A DNA stretch of 33,753 nucleotides, from the NCBI GenBank assembly GCA_944388385.1, contig CALXIO010000023.1, forward strand, positions 1 to 33,753, read 5' to 3'. This stretch comes from an uncultured Ruminiclostridium sp. (GTDB lineage Bacteria; Bacillota; Clostridia; Oscillospirales; Ruminococcaceae). The notes below the pieces were generated by a model that worked only from the letters and a program-made list of their open reading frames with translations, was not told the DNA's origin and ran no database searches. The translations under genes and the position numbers were made by a program. Position 1 is the first letter of the stretch, and each line of letters opens with the position of its first letter. Positions 6,258 through 14,589 of this stretch are shown here, one piece after another.

Positions 6258-7799
6258 ATGAAAAGGATTATTTCAGCTCTTATCTGCGTGGCAATGCTTT
6301 TGTCATGCACCGCTTGTTCCACCATTGAAATAGTAGTGGACAATGAAACCTCCTCAACAGAGGAAACAAAGCACACCCAGTCCAATGTTACAGAATCAGC
6401 ACCGGAAACCGATGCACCCGAAACATCAGCTCCCGAGACAACAGTTACTGAAACGGATGCTCCAAAAACAGAGCCACCTAAAACCGAAGTCCCTGCTACT
6501 ACAACCAATGCACCTGCAACCACTCCCGGTAAATATCAGCCGGTAGGCGCTCTTGTAGCTCCCGGAAGCTATGACTACACCTTTAACACCTCCGGCACAG
6601 TAGGAGAAACGGTACTCTTTGACAATGAGTATGCAAAGGTAACAGTTACCGGCATTACCTATGATGATTACAGAGCTGTTATTGGTTTTAAGATGGAAAA
6701 CAAAACCGACCAGATTATTAAGCTGTCAAACAATTCATCAGTGGTATTTGTAAACAAGCTGGAGGATTCAAGCTATTTAAGTGAAACTCTTGAACCAAAG
6801 TCCACCGTTGAAACCGAACTCAGACTTTACCTGGATCAACTTTTACTGATGGGCGTAAATGCACTTGCTCATATTGATATGACATTCCTTATTGAGGATG
6901 ATGAATATGAGGAGCTTGCAACCGTTCCTGTATCATTTGATACCTCTGCGGCAGCAGACTATAAGTATGACGAAATGGCATTTTATAATGCTGTAAATCA
7001 TGCAAAGGCCATGGAGGATAACGAATACCAGGTTTTATATGCAAATAAGAATGTTGCTGAGGATTCTGCAAACGGTATGAAGATTGCTTCAGTAGCAGTG
7101 GTTCGTCAGAAAGTATCTGACAATGACTATGGCGGTGTTGTACTTTTATGTGAAATTGTCAACACAGGCTCAACTCCCTTAAAGACCGGCTGCGGTTATC
7201 TTACAGCGAACGGCATAGTAGTTGACGGCTATTCCAACTATTCTGAGGATCTTCCTGCCGGATACAGAACAGTAAAAATCCTTGGCATAACCACCACCTT
7301 ACCCTACACTGCATGGACGTCATTTGGAATAAATGATATATATTCCATTGATTTTGCGGTAGAAAAATGCAATGACTACTTTGACCTGTTAAGCACTCTA
7401 CCTGTTCATGTGGATATTTCGGCAGGCACTCCCGCAGTAAATAAGGATGGCACAGAGGTTTACAACAAGAATAACATCAAAGTTATTTCCAAGGGCAAGA
7501 CACAGGATGATGACTGCATTTACTTCTCATTCCTTGTTGAAAATAATACCGGTAAGGAAATACTTATGTCAGATGTTTACGACAGCTTCAAGGTAAACGG
7601 AGAAGCCGCTGACAATTGGGGTTATGACAATGTCAGAATTAAGAACGGTCATTGTGGCAGCTTTTTAATGACAGTCGAAAAGGGAGAAGACAATCCCTTG
7701 ACTATGGAAAGCGTATCCAATATCGAATTTGCCGTTGATATTCTCCTTATTGACTACAACAGAATAGAAAGCGAAGCAGTTATAAAGGTTACTTATTAA
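6258..7799 (+). CDS. large surface lipoprotein of unknown function
   Basis: 513 residues. The N-terminus MKRIISALICVAMLLSCTAC is a lipoprotein signal peptide with Cys17 or Cys20 as lipidation site. Residues 28-95 are a Thr/Glu/Pro/Ala linker with repeated APET/DAPKTE-like units. The rest (about 96-513) has alternating beta-strand character and three internally similar stretches, each an N-terminal strand with KVTVTGI/IASVAVV/KVISKGK-type sequence followed by a VENKT/IVNTGS/VENNTGKEI turn, suggesting tandem Ig-like/DUF4352-like beta domains (inference). It is anchored outside the cell. A perfect promoter and GAAGGAG before the ATG support the start, and a terminator follows. It is the first chromosomal gene after the att site. 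Confidence 0.8.
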   Translation: MKRIISALICVAMLLSCTACSTIEIVVDNETSSTEETKHTQSNVTESAPETDAPETSAPETTVTETDAPKTEPPKTEVPATTTNAPATTPGKYQPVGALVAPGSYDYTFNTSGTVGETVLFDNEYAKVTVTGITYDDYRAVIGFKMENKTDQIIKLSNNSSVVFVNKLEDSSYLSETLEPKSTVETELRLYLDQLLLMGVNALAHIDMTFLIEDDEYEELATVPVSFDTSAAADYKYDEMAFYNAVNHAKAMEDNEYQVLYANKNVAEDSANGMKIASVAVVRQKVSDNDYGGVVLLCEIVNTGSTPLKTGCGYLTANGIVVDGYSNYSEDLPAGYRTVKILGITTTLPYTAWTSFGINDIYSIDFAVEKCNDYFDLLSTLPVHVDISAGTPAVNKDGTEVYNKNNIKVISKGKTQDDDCIYFSFLVENNTGKEILMSDVYDSFKVNGEAADNWGYDNVRIKNGHCGSFLMTVEKGEDNPLTMESVSNIEFAVDILLIDYNRIESEAVIKVTY

Positions 7800-7807
7800 A
7801 AAAATAA

Positions 7808-7834
7808 ATCCCCGGGAAACCGGGGATTTTTTAT
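7808..7834. terminator. bidirectional terminator between lipoprotein and typA
   Basis: ATCCCCGG (7808-7815) and CCGGGGAT (7820-7827) with a GAAA loop. T-runs lie on both sides, so it serves both convergent genes. Confidence 0.9.
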
Positions 7835-9660
7835 TATTGCTTTCTTCTTCTTGCCTCGTCCTTTGCACGAAGGTCATTATCAAGTATCTTCTTTCTTATG
7901 CGGATAGTCTTGGGAGTTACCTCAACCAATTCATCATCGTTTATAAATTCAAGGCTTTCTTCCAGGCTCATTCTCTTATAGGGTATAAGCCTTAATGCGT
8001 CATCACTTCCGCTGGCACGGGTATTAGTAAGGTGCTTTTTCTTGCATACATTTACATTTATATCCCCGGCCTTGGGAGAAACGCCTACCACCATTCCCTC
8101 ATAAACCTCAGTACCTGCATCAATAAAGAGTGTACCTCTTTCCTGGGCATTGAAAAGTCCGTAAACCATGGCTGTACCGGATTCAAATGCCACAAGAGAG
8201 CCTACTGTCCTTGTGGGAATTTCACCCATATAAGGCTGGTAGCTGTCAAATACGGTGTTTAATACACCCTCGCCCTTGGTATCTGTCATAAATTCACTTC
8301 TGTATCCGAAAAGACCCCTTGAAGGAATTTTAAACTCGATCCTTGTGCGGTTACCAACCGGCTGCATATGAATAAGCTCGCCCTTTCTGATACCCATTTT
8401 CTCCATAACAGAGCCTACGCAGTTATCCGGAACATCTATTACAAGATGCTCAATAGGCTCGCACTTTACACCATCTATTTCCTTATATAAAACTCTGGGT
8501 GTGCTTACTGACAGCTCATAGCCCTCTCTTCTCATGGTTTCTATAAGAATGGAAAGGTGCATTTCGCCTCTGCCTGCCACATTATATGAATCAGAATCCT
8601 CACTGTCGGTAACTCGTAAAGAAACATCCTTCAGCAATTCCTTATACAGTCTTTCTCTTATCTGTCTTGAGGTTACAAATTTACCCTCCTTGCCTGCAAA
8701 TGGGCTGTCATTTACAGAGAAGGTCATTTCAACCGTAGGCTCGCTTATCTTTACAAAGGGTAAGGGCTCAACATTAGAAGTAGCACAGATAGTCTGTCCT
8801 ATTGTAATACCCTCAATACCGGAAAGGCATACAATATCACCCACGGTAGCCTGCTGTACGGGAACTCTGTTCGTGCCGTCAAAGGTATAAAGGCTTACCA
8901 CCTTTGATTTAAAGGGCTTTACTGTACCGTTATAGTCACAGACTGTAACCTCCTGGTTTTGCTTTATAGTACCTCTTTCAATTCTGCCTATTGCAATTCT
9001 ACCCACATAGTCATTATAGTCTATTGAGGAAACAAGAAGCTGTAAATCCCCCTCAGGGTCTCCCTCAGGACAGGGAATATGTTCAAGTATCTTATCAAAC
9101 AAGGGTCTGAAATCCTCGCCCATGCTGTCAGGGGAATAGGACGCCACACCGTTTCTGCCGGAGCAGAAAATAACCGGGCTTTCAAGCTGTTCTTCAGTAG
9201 CATCAAGGTCAAGCAAAAGCTCCAATACCTCATCCACTACCTCATGATTTCTTGCATCCGGTCTGTCTGTCTTGTTTACCACAACGATTATTTTAAGACC
9301 TAAGTCAAGAGCCTTCTGAAGTACAAATCTTGTCTGGGGCATAGTACCCTCAAAGCTGTCCACCAGCAAAAGAACACCATCCGCCATTTTAAGAATACGC
9401 TCAACCTCGCCTGAAAAGTCAGCATGGCCGGGGGTGTCTATAATATTTATCTTTACATCGTTATAATGAGCCGCCGCATTTTTCGCCAGAATTGTGATAC
9501 CTCTTTCACGCTCAAGGGCATTAGAGTCCATAACCCTGTCGGTAACCTCCTGGTTTTCTCTGAATACGCCGCCCTGCTTTAGCATTTCGTCCACAAGGGT
9601 GGTTTTGCCATGGTCAACATGGGCAATAATGGCTATATTACGAAGATCCTCTCTTTTCAC
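7834..9660 (-). CDS. typA: ribosome-associated translational GTPase TypA/BipA
   Basis: 608 residues, full length for the family. The GTPase domain has G1 AHVDHGKTT (13-21), the switch II motif DTPGHADFSGEVER, G4 NKTDRPDAR and a G5-like FCSGRNG. The EF-Tu-like domain 2, the EF-G-like domains III and V and the BipA-specific C-terminus (ending KDEARRRKQ) follow in normal order. BipA acts on the ribosome in 50S biogenesis and stress or cold adaptation. The start codon is GTG at 9660, 9 nt after AAGGAG. The gene stands alone, with terminators downstream and its own AT-rich promoter region (TATAAT near 9695). Confidence 0.97.
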   Translation of the reverse strand: MKREDLRNIAIIAHVDHGKTTLVDEMLKQGGVFRENQEVTDRVMDSNALERERGITILAKNAAAHYNDVKINIIDTPGHADFSGEVERILKMADGVLLLVDSFEGTMPQTRFVLQKALDLGLKIIVVVNKTDRPDARNHEVVDEVLELLLDLDATEEQLESPVIFCSGRNGVASYSPDSMGEDFRPLFDKILEHIPCPEGDPEGDLQLLVSSIDYNDYVGRIAIGRIERGTIKQNQEVTVCDYNGTVKPFKSKVVSLYTFDGTNRVPVQQATVGDIVCLSGIEGITIGQTICATSNVEPLPFVKISEPTVEMTFSVNDSPFAGKEGKFVTSRQIRERLYKELLKDVSLRVTDSEDSDSYNVAGRGEMHLSILIETMRREGYELSVSTPRVLYKEIDGVKCEPIEHLVIDVPDNCVGSVMEKMGIRKGELIHMQPVGNRTRIEFKIPSRGLFGYRSEFMTDTKGEGVLNTVFDSYQPYMGEIPTRTVGSLVAFESGTAMVYGLFNAQERGTLFIDAGTEVYEGMVVGVSPKAGDINVNVCKKKHLTNTRASGSDDALRLIPYKRMSLEESLEFINDDELVEVTPKTIRIRKKILDNDLRAKDEARRRKQ

Positions 9661-9796
9661 TGTAATTCTCCTTTTCTTTTTCGCTACTTGCTATTATACT
9701 ACTTTTATTGCTATTTTGACTATATTACTTTTTAATAATGTTGCACAATAGACAGCCTGTTTTATTGTGGATAATTACAACCTGTCCTGATTTCAC

Positions 9797-9827
9797 ATAA
9801 AGAAACGGACTACCCGTCGGTAGTCCG
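9797..9827 (-). terminator. terminator of the Cys-rich peptide gene
   Basis: CGGACTACC (9806-9814) and GGTAGTCCG (9819-9827) form a perfect 9-bp stem with a 4-nt loop. On the minus strand TTTCTTT follows. Confidence 0.88.
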
Positions 9828-9835
9828 CCTGTAGC

Positions 9836-9970
9836 TTAACAGCCGCAGCCGCAGCCGTTACCGCAGCCGCAGTCGTTGTTGCTTGCAGGATAGCTGCAAC
9901 CATTACCGCAGCAGCAGAATAAAAGGACAAGAATAATTATCCACCAGCATGAGTTGTTTCCACAGAACAT
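9836..9970 (-). CDS. 44-aa Gly/Cys-rich membrane peptide
   Basis: A small gene with ATG at 9970, GGAGG about 9 nt before it and its own strong terminator, so it is very likely expressed. The product has 11 cysteines: Cys3 and Cys8, a hydrophobic segment WWIIILVLLF (9-18), a CCC triplet at 19-21, Cys25 and a C-terminal tail of alternating Gly-Cys (34-44). This is a single-span or membrane-surface peptide with a cysteine tail that could bind metal, form disulfides or be modified. Gly/Cys-rich micropeptides of this kind occur in Clostridia and spore formers, but I know no assigned function. It is divergent from the Clp ATPase gene 148 bp away. Confidence 0.75.
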   Translation of the reverse strand: MFCGNNSCWWIIILVLLFCCCGNGCSYPASNNDCGCGNGCGCGC

Positions 9971-10058
9971 TATGAGTTTCCTCCGTAAATTTATTTAAGC
10001 CCCTTTCGGTGACTTATAGTACATAATATGCAAGGGCTTCAAATATGTTACACTATAG

Positions 10059-10096
10059 GGAAAATTTTGATTAAATAAGGAAAATTTGTCCATAAT
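10059..10096 (+). promoter_or_regulatory. Clp ATPase promoter with direct repeats
   Basis: TTGATT (10067-10072) and CATAAT (10091-10096), spacer 18 bp, form a fair promoter. Two copies of GGAAAATTT (10059-10067 and 10079-10087) start exactly 20 bp apart, overlapping it. They do not match the CtsR consensus (GGTCAAA repeats) but could be an operator. Confidence 0.45.
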
Positions 10097-10117
10097 CATA
10101 TATAAAGGAGGAGCAAT

Positions 10118-12364
10118 ATGGAACTGACTGATTTTACCGAAAAGGCAAACGAGGCTCTTAATATCGGGGTTTGTTATGCCATGCGCATGGGACACACCTA
10201 TATAGGAAGCGAGCATATTTTATTCGGGCTGTGTGGCTGTAAGGGGGGAGTGGGATATTATATACTTGATAAATCCGGCATCACCACAGAAGATGTATCT
10301 GAAAAAATAGTCGCCCTTATAGGTAAGGGACTACCCACAAGGCTTTCCTTTGCGGATTTTACCCCAAAGGCAAGGAGAGTATTACAGGATGCGGTGACCT
10401 TTTCAAAAATGGCAACCAAACCCCTTGCAGGAACTGAGCATTTACTAAGGGGGATACTATCCGATGAATCCTGTTACGGCTGTAAGATATTAAGCGAATC
10501 CGGGGCGGATATAGGACAGCTATACAATGCCTGCTGTGATAAAAATGCCCGGGATATGCTTTTAAACAACGGCAAAAGGCTAAAGCCCCTGCCGGATATT
10601 TTACTTCAATACGGCAGGGATTTAAACGAGGCGGCATCAGAGGGCAGGCTACAGCCCTGTTTATGCAGAGAAAGGGAAATAAGGCGAATTACCGAAATAT
10701 TACTTCGCAAAAACAAAAACAATCCCTGTCTTACAGGAGATGCCGGGGTGGGCAAAACAGCCATAGCAGAGGGGCTTGCGGAAAAGATAGTAAAGGGTGA
10801 AATACCCTTGCTTTCGGATAAAAGAATATATATGCCGGAGCTTAATTCCATACTTGCCGGCACAAAGTACAGAGGAGATTTTGAGGAAAGACTTAAAGCC
10901 ATTATTGATACCGTAATCAAAAGCAAAAACATCATAGTCTTTATAGATGAAATTCACACCATTGTAGGAACAGGCGCTGCTGAGGGGGCTATTGATGCGG
11001 CAAATATTTTAAAGCCCGTTTTAAGCCGGGGAGAATTACAGCTGATAGGAGCTACCACCGTAAGCGAATACAGGCGGTATATAGAAAAGGACCCAGCACT
11101 AAGCAGACGATTCCAGACGGTGGAAATAAAGGAGCCGGACACCGCCACCACAAGAAAAATAATAGAGGGGCTTGCTCCCCACTATGAAAAATACCACAGT
11201 ATAAAAATTTCCCCGGGGGCAATAGAAAGCGCTGTTCAGTTATCCGACAGATATATAAATGACCGCTGTCAGCCGGATAAGGCACTTGACCTTATTGATG
11301 AGGCATTAGCGTCCCTCAGACTTTTAAATACCACCCTTGATGATAATGTTTCCTTTACCCTTACCAAAAAGGATATAGCAAGGGTGGTTTCAGACCGCAC
11401 AAGGCTACCGATAGAGCATATAACAAACACCCTTTCGGATAGCCTTTCCTCACTTGAAGAAAATATATCAAAAAGGGTAGTGGGGCAAAATAAGGCTGTA
11501 ACCTCCCTTGCAAGGGCACTCAGGATAAGCAGGGCAGGTATAGGCAGAAGTGAGGGGCCTATGGGGGCTTTTATATTCCTCGGTAAAACCGGGGTAGGAA
11601 AGACCCTATGCTGTAAGGCTCTTGCAGAGTGTCTGTTCGGAGATAAAAACAACCTTATCCGTTTTGATATGTCCCAGTACAGCGAAAGAAATTCCGTTAC
11701 CAATCTTATAGGCGCACCTAAGGGCTATGTGGGAAGTGAGGACGGGGGAGAGCTTATAGAAAAGGTACGCCGCACTCCCTACAGCGTGGTATTATTTGAC
11801 GAAATCGAAAAGGCTCACCCGGATGTGTTTAATATACTGCTTCGTGTACTGGAGGACGGATATATTACCGATACCACAGGGAAAACCGCTGATTTTAAAA
11901 ATACAATTATAGTCCTTACAGGAAATATCGGAAGTGAATTTATAAACAGCAAAAAGCCCCCTATTGGCTTTGAAAACAAGGGCGCATATACAGGGGAGGA
12001 AAGGATAAATAAGGAGCTTTGCAAATTTTTCCGTCCGGAACTGCTTTCAAGGATAGATAAGACAATAATCTTCAGAAGCCTTGACTTAAAGGATATAGGA
12101 AAAATAACCGAAATCCACCTTGATAAGCTGAAGGAAAGCTGTAAGAAAAGAGGCATTACTCTTTCCTATACTAAGGGTCTTGTGGAATATATCTCAAAAA
12201 CCGCCCTTTCTTCAGACAGTAACGCAAGGGCAGTATCAAAGCTGATAAATGAAAATCTTGGGGATAAATTATCCCTTATGATACTGGATAATAATATTAA
12301 GGATGAGCTTATTCTTGATATAAAGGACAATGAATATATTATAAAGCAGGCAACCAGACTATAA
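10118..12364 (+). CDS. clpC: Clp/Hsp100 AAA+ unfoldase, ClpC-like, lacking the middle domain
   Basis: 748 residues, shorter than the roughly 810 of typical ClpC. Order: N-terminal double Clp_N repeat (about 3-145); AAA+ domain 1 with Walker A GDAGVGKT (207-214) and Walker B VFIDEIH (274-280); AAA+ domain 2 with Walker A GKTGVGKT (489-496), Walker B VVLFDEIEKAHP (557-568), and a C-terminal small domain. IGF at 616-618 is the expected ClpP-docking loop, so it probably feeds a ClpP peptidase. Between ALASLRLLN (397-404) and TLTKKDIARVV (414-424) there are only about 10 residues where ClpC normally has its coiled-coil adaptor-binding M domain, so that domain is absent, as in ClpA. The ATG at 10118 follows AAAGGAGGAG. 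It is monocistronic. Confidence 0.93.
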   Translation: MELTDFTEKANEALNIGVCYAMRMGHTYIGSEHILFGLCGCKGGVGYYILDKSGITTEDVSEKIVALIGKGLPTRLSFADFTPKARRVLQDAVTFSKMATKPLAGTEHLLRGILSDESCYGCKILSESGADIGQLYNACCDKNARDMLLNNGKRLKPLPDILLQYGRDLNEAASEGRLQPCLCREREIRRITEILLRKNKNNPCLTGDAGVGKTAIAEGLAEKIVKGEIPLLSDKRIYMPELNSILAGTKYRGDFEERLKAIIDTVIKSKNIIVFIDEIHTIVGTGAAEGAIDAANILKPVLSRGELQLIGATTVSEYRRYIEKDPALSRRFQTVEIKEPDTATTRKIIEGLAPHYEKYHSIKISPGAIESAVQLSDRYINDRCQPDKALDLIDEALASLRLLNTTLDDNVSFTLTKKDIARVVSDRTRLPIEHITNTLSDSLSSLEENISKRVVGQNKAVTSLARALRISRAGIGRSEGPMGAFIFLGKTGVGKTLCCKALAECLFGDKNNLIRFDMSQYSERNSVTNLIGAPKGYVGSEDGGELIEKVRRTPYSVVLFDEIEKAHPDVFNILLRVLEDGYITDTTGKTADFKNTIIVLTGNIGSEFINSKKPPIGFENKGAYTGEERINKELCKFFRPELLSRIDKTIIFRSLDLKDIGKITEIHLDKLKESCKKRGITLSYTKGLVEYISKTALSSDSNARAVSKLINENLGDKLSLMILDNNIKDELILDIKDNEYIIKQATRL

Positions 12365-12392
12365 AAAAATACCTCCCCTATGGGAGGTATTT
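12363..12392. terminator. bidirectional terminator
   Basis: ATACCTCCC (12369-12377) and GGGAGGTAT (12382-12390) form a 9-bp stem. A long A-run on the left gives U's on the minus strand, and a short T-run lies on the right. It is shared by the Clp gene and the convergent small membrane protein gene. Confidence 0.88.
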
Positions 12393-12393
12393 G

Positions 12394-12639
12394 TTATCTG
12401 TTAAAGAAAATGCTGAACACATCCAGCTTTCCGAATATAAGTGACAATACAAGAAAGGGAAGTATCACTATTACCCCCACTATCCACACAAGGCGCTTAT
12501 CCTTCTTTGAAAAGCCCCTGCCCGGAACAGCAGGCTCCTCAGGCTTAAAGGACAAGGTATCATCCTTTTTTATATCCTCAGGCCTTGCCACCATATCCTC
12601 ATTATCGTCAATGTTTTCTTCCTTTATGTTATCAGCCAT
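12394..12639 (-). CDS. small single-span membrane protein, unknown
   Basis: 81 residues. An acidic N-terminal half (residues 1-35, many Asp/Glu) is followed by a basic patch GRGFSKKDKR (41-50), one transmembrane helix VWIVGVIVILPFLVLSLIF (51-69) and a short tail DVFSIFFNR. The topology suggests the acidic half is cytoplasmic. AAGGGTG precedes the ATG, and 12 bp separate it from the Nudix gene, so the two form an operon. The function is unknown. Confidence 0.7.
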   Translation of the reverse strand: MADNIKEENIDDNEDMVARPEDIKKDDTLSFKPEEPAVPGRGFSKKDKRLVWIVGVIVILPFLVLSLIFGKLDVFSIFFNR

Positions 12640-12651
12640 AATACACCCTTC

Positions 12652-13170
12652 TTAAATAAGACCTTTTTCTTTTGCCAGCTTTAAGATTATATCCTCTCTT
12701 TTTAAAATAAATCTTAACTGATAGTTCTTGCAGTCATCCATAAGACCCTCTATTCTTGAAAGAATATCATCATATGAAAGCCACTCTATATAATATCCAA
12801 GTCTGTTTTCCGACTCCTTTAAAATTCCTTCGTTAAAATCCTCTCCTACGGTTTTAAGCACATAAAAATGTGTCATGGCACAGAATTTTCTCTTTGCCTT
12901 GTGTTCTTCAATCCAGCCTAAATATTCGACTATTTCGCTGTTTCTTCCGGTAAGCTCATGTATTTCCCTTAAAAGAGCCTGAGTTTGGGATTCTGTAATA
13001 GGAATGCTTCCTCCCGGCAGCTTATAGCCCTCCATATCCGTAAGATGCATAACCGCTATCATACCATCTTCATTTACAAGTATGCCTCTTACGTTGTATC
13101 TTGTGTCATCCTCTATATATACGGGTTCTCCCCCGAAAAATTCGCTGTCAGTAATTTTTGCGATCAGCAT
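12652..13170 (-). CDS. Nudix-family hydrolase with variant box
   Basis: 172 residues from the ATG at 13170. The Nudix box starts at Gly54: GSIPIT-E60, seven residues, then R68-E69-I-H-E72-L-T-G75. This fits GX5EX7REUXEEXG except that the last Glu, normally a metal ligand, is Leu73. Nudix proteins cleave nucleoside diphosphate linkages, and the substrate here is unknown; the substitution may lower activity or indicate a sensor role. A GTG at 13203 gives a longer frame but coincides with the predicted transcription start, so the ATG at 13170 with GGGG upstream is preferred. Co-transcribed with the small membrane protein. Confidence 0.8.
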   Translation of the reverse strand: MLIAKITDSEFFGGEPVYIEDDTRYNVRGILVNEDGMIAVMHLTDMEGYKLPGGSIPITESQTQALLREIHELTGRNSEIVEYLGWIEEHKAKRKFCAMTHFYVLKTVGEDFNEGILKESENRLGYYIEWLSYDDILSRIEGLMDDCKNYQLRFILKREDIILKLAKEKGLI

Positions 13171-13207
13171 ATTATACTCATCCCCTGTACAGTAATTTAT
13201 CACTCAT

Positions 13208-13236
13208 ATAATAGCATAAAGCCTTTTCTATTTCAA
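13208..13236 (-). promoter_or_regulatory. promoter of the Nudix operon
   Basis: On the minus strand TTGAAA (13231-13236) and TATTAT (13208-13213), spacer 17 bp. It predicts initiation near 13201, which decides the Nudix start codon. Confidence 0.7.
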
Positions 13237-13305
13237 TATGTATTTACTTGTCTGATTGTAGAATTTGAATATATGCTCAAATGCGTTGTTGTGCATATTG
13301 CATAA

Positions 13306-13334
13306 TTGAAAACCGCCCCATAAAATGCTACAAT
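13306..13334 (+). promoter_or_regulatory. promoter of the DUF1624-like gene
   Basis: TTGAAA (13306-13311) and TACAAT (13329-13334) with a 17-bp spacer. It is divergent from the Nudix promoter about 70 bp away. Confidence 0.7.
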
Positions 13335-13364
13335 AAATACTATACTAATAAAAAAGGAGCAAAA

Positions 13365-14138
13365 ATGACTACTGAAATAAAAAATACAGAACAGACCCCA
13401 AAGTACCGCAGGGCAGGGCTTATGGATGAAATCAGAGGCTTTTGCATTATCTGTATGGTATTTTATCATGTGATGTTCGATTTGAATTATACCTATAACA
13501 TACACATTCCCATTATGTTTGACGATTGGTTCGGCATAATAAGGGATATATTTGCAGGAACCTTCATGTTCATATCCGGTATGAGCTGCCGCTATTCAAG
13601 AAACAATGCAAAAAGGGGTATACAGTGCTTTTTTATAGCCATGGCAATAACCTATGTATTTGCAATAATTTCCCCCGGGGCACCCATACTGTTCGGCATA
13701 CTTCATTTTATGGGCGTATCCATGATGATATATGCAGTTGCCGAAAAGCTGATAGTTAAAATTCATCCCCTTATCGGTGCAGGGGTATGCGTTGTGTTAT
13801 TCCTTGCCACCATGGGCTTTACCTCAGGATATTTCGGACTCGGGGAATTTTTCGGACTTTCTATACCGGAATTATTTTACGAATCAGGACTTTTATTCCC
13901 CTTTGGCATTACAGGGCAGGGCTTTATATCAATGGATTATTTCCCCTTATTCCCATGGCTTTTTGTATTCCTTGCAGGAGGCTTTTTGGGATATTATGCA
14001 GTAAACGACAAATTCCCGGAATTTTTCTACAAGACCCACATAAAGCCCTTAGCGGTAATCGGCAGATACACAATATGGATTTATATTCTTCATCAGCCAA
14101 TGGCTATGGCTATATTCTGGCTTATTTTCGGAAGATAA
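13365..14138 (+). CDS. DUF1624 / HGSNAT-type membrane acyltransferase-like protein
   Basis: 257 residues from the ATG at 13365, chosen for AAAGGAGC just upstream; the longer frame to 13281 has no ribosome site and crosses the promoter. The N-terminus RRAGLMDEIRGFCIICMVFYH with a conserved Asp-Glu-x-Arg-Gly and His, and the segment FAGTFMFISGMSCRYSRNN, are typical of DUF1624 (heparan-alpha-glucosaminide N-acetyltransferase catalytic-like) proteins. About six to seven membrane helices follow, ending with YTIWIYILHQPMAMAIFWLIF. Members are thought to move acyl groups across the membrane; the substrate is unknown. Single gene. Confidence 0.75.
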   Translation: MTTEIKNTEQTPKYRRAGLMDEIRGFCIICMVFYHVMFDLNYTYNIHIPIMFDDWFGIIRDIFAGTFMFISGMSCRYSRNNAKRGIQCFFIAMAITYVFAIISPGAPILFGILHFMGVSMMIYAVAEKLIVKIHPLIGAGVCVVLFLATMGFTSGYFGLGEFFGLSIPELFYESGLLFPFGITGQGFISMDYFPLFPWLFVFLAGGFLGYYAVNDKFPEFFYKTHIKPLAVIGRYTIWIYILHQPMAMAIFWLIFGR

Positions 14139-14157
14139 AAATTTTTCCCAAAACCCC

Positions 14158-14186
14158 TTGACATTTAAGGGTGAAACTGGTATAAT
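14158..14186 (+). promoter_or_regulatory. promoter of the rpsF-ssb-rpsR operon
   Basis: Perfect TTGACA (14158-14163) and TATAAT (14181-14186) with a 17-bp spacer, as expected for a ribosomal-protein operon. Confidence 0.92.
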
Positions 14187-14260
14187 GTTTTAGCATGGAC
14201 TTAAAGTCTATGATCCTTGCTCACATTAGTGGGCTTAATATCCACAAGGAGGTGCTATAA
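14187..14260 (+). promoter_or_regulatory. rpsF leader, possible S6:S18-type autoregulatory RNA
   Basis: The roughly 70-nt leader has a first hairpin ATGGACT/AGTCTAT (about 14195-14211). A second structure pairs CCTT (14215-14218) with AAGG (14246-14249) of the rpsF ribosome site AAGGAGG, enclosing GTGG/CCAC (14229-14232/14242-14245) and a 10-nt one-sided internal loop. Sequestering the ribosome site suits the known S6:S18 feedback control of this operon, but I could not match the family consensus with certainty. Confidence 0.4.
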
Positions 14261-14554
14261 ATGGCAAAGCTTAGCGAAAAGTACGAGGCTATGGTTGTAT
14301 TTTCACTTAAGAATGGTGAAGATGCAGTTAAGGCGCTTGTATCCAAGTTCTCTGATCTTATCAAGGAGCATGGTGAATTAGTTAATGTTGACGAATGGGG
14401 TGTTCGTAAGTTAGCTTACGAAATCAACTACGAGTCAGAAGCATACTATGTAGTATACAGCTTCGATTCAAAGCCCGATTTCCCTATGGAATTTGAGCGT
14501 ATCATCAACATTACAGACGGCGTACTTCGTTCAATGGTAACAGTACGCAAGTAA
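14261..14554 (+). CDS. rpsF: 30S ribosomal protein bS6
   Basis: 97 residues, the normal size. It shows the bS6 pattern: YEAMVVFSLKNG at the start, the central DEWGVRKLAYEINYESEAYYVVYSF and the end FERIINITDGVLRSMVTVRK. bS6 binds 16S rRNA in the platform together with bS18, encoded two genes downstream. AAGGAGG precedes the ATG. It is the first gene of the conserved bacterial operon rpsF-ssb-rpsR, driven by a consensus promoter. Confidence 0.98.
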   Translation: MAKLSEKYEAMVVFSLKNGEDAVKALVSKFSDLIKEHGELVNVDEWGVRKLAYEINYESEAYYVVYSFDSKPDFPMEFERIINITDGVLRSMVTVRK

Positions 14555-14589
14555 TTTAGGTTTAGTAAGATGTTTAGGAGGTAAGTAAG

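Noticed and set aside
6083..6523. Minus-strand 146-codon frame containing SHPGIEPGTP
   Set aside because: This is the well-known artefact of translating a tRNA gene's 3' arm on the reverse strand; the rest is antisense to the lipoprotein.
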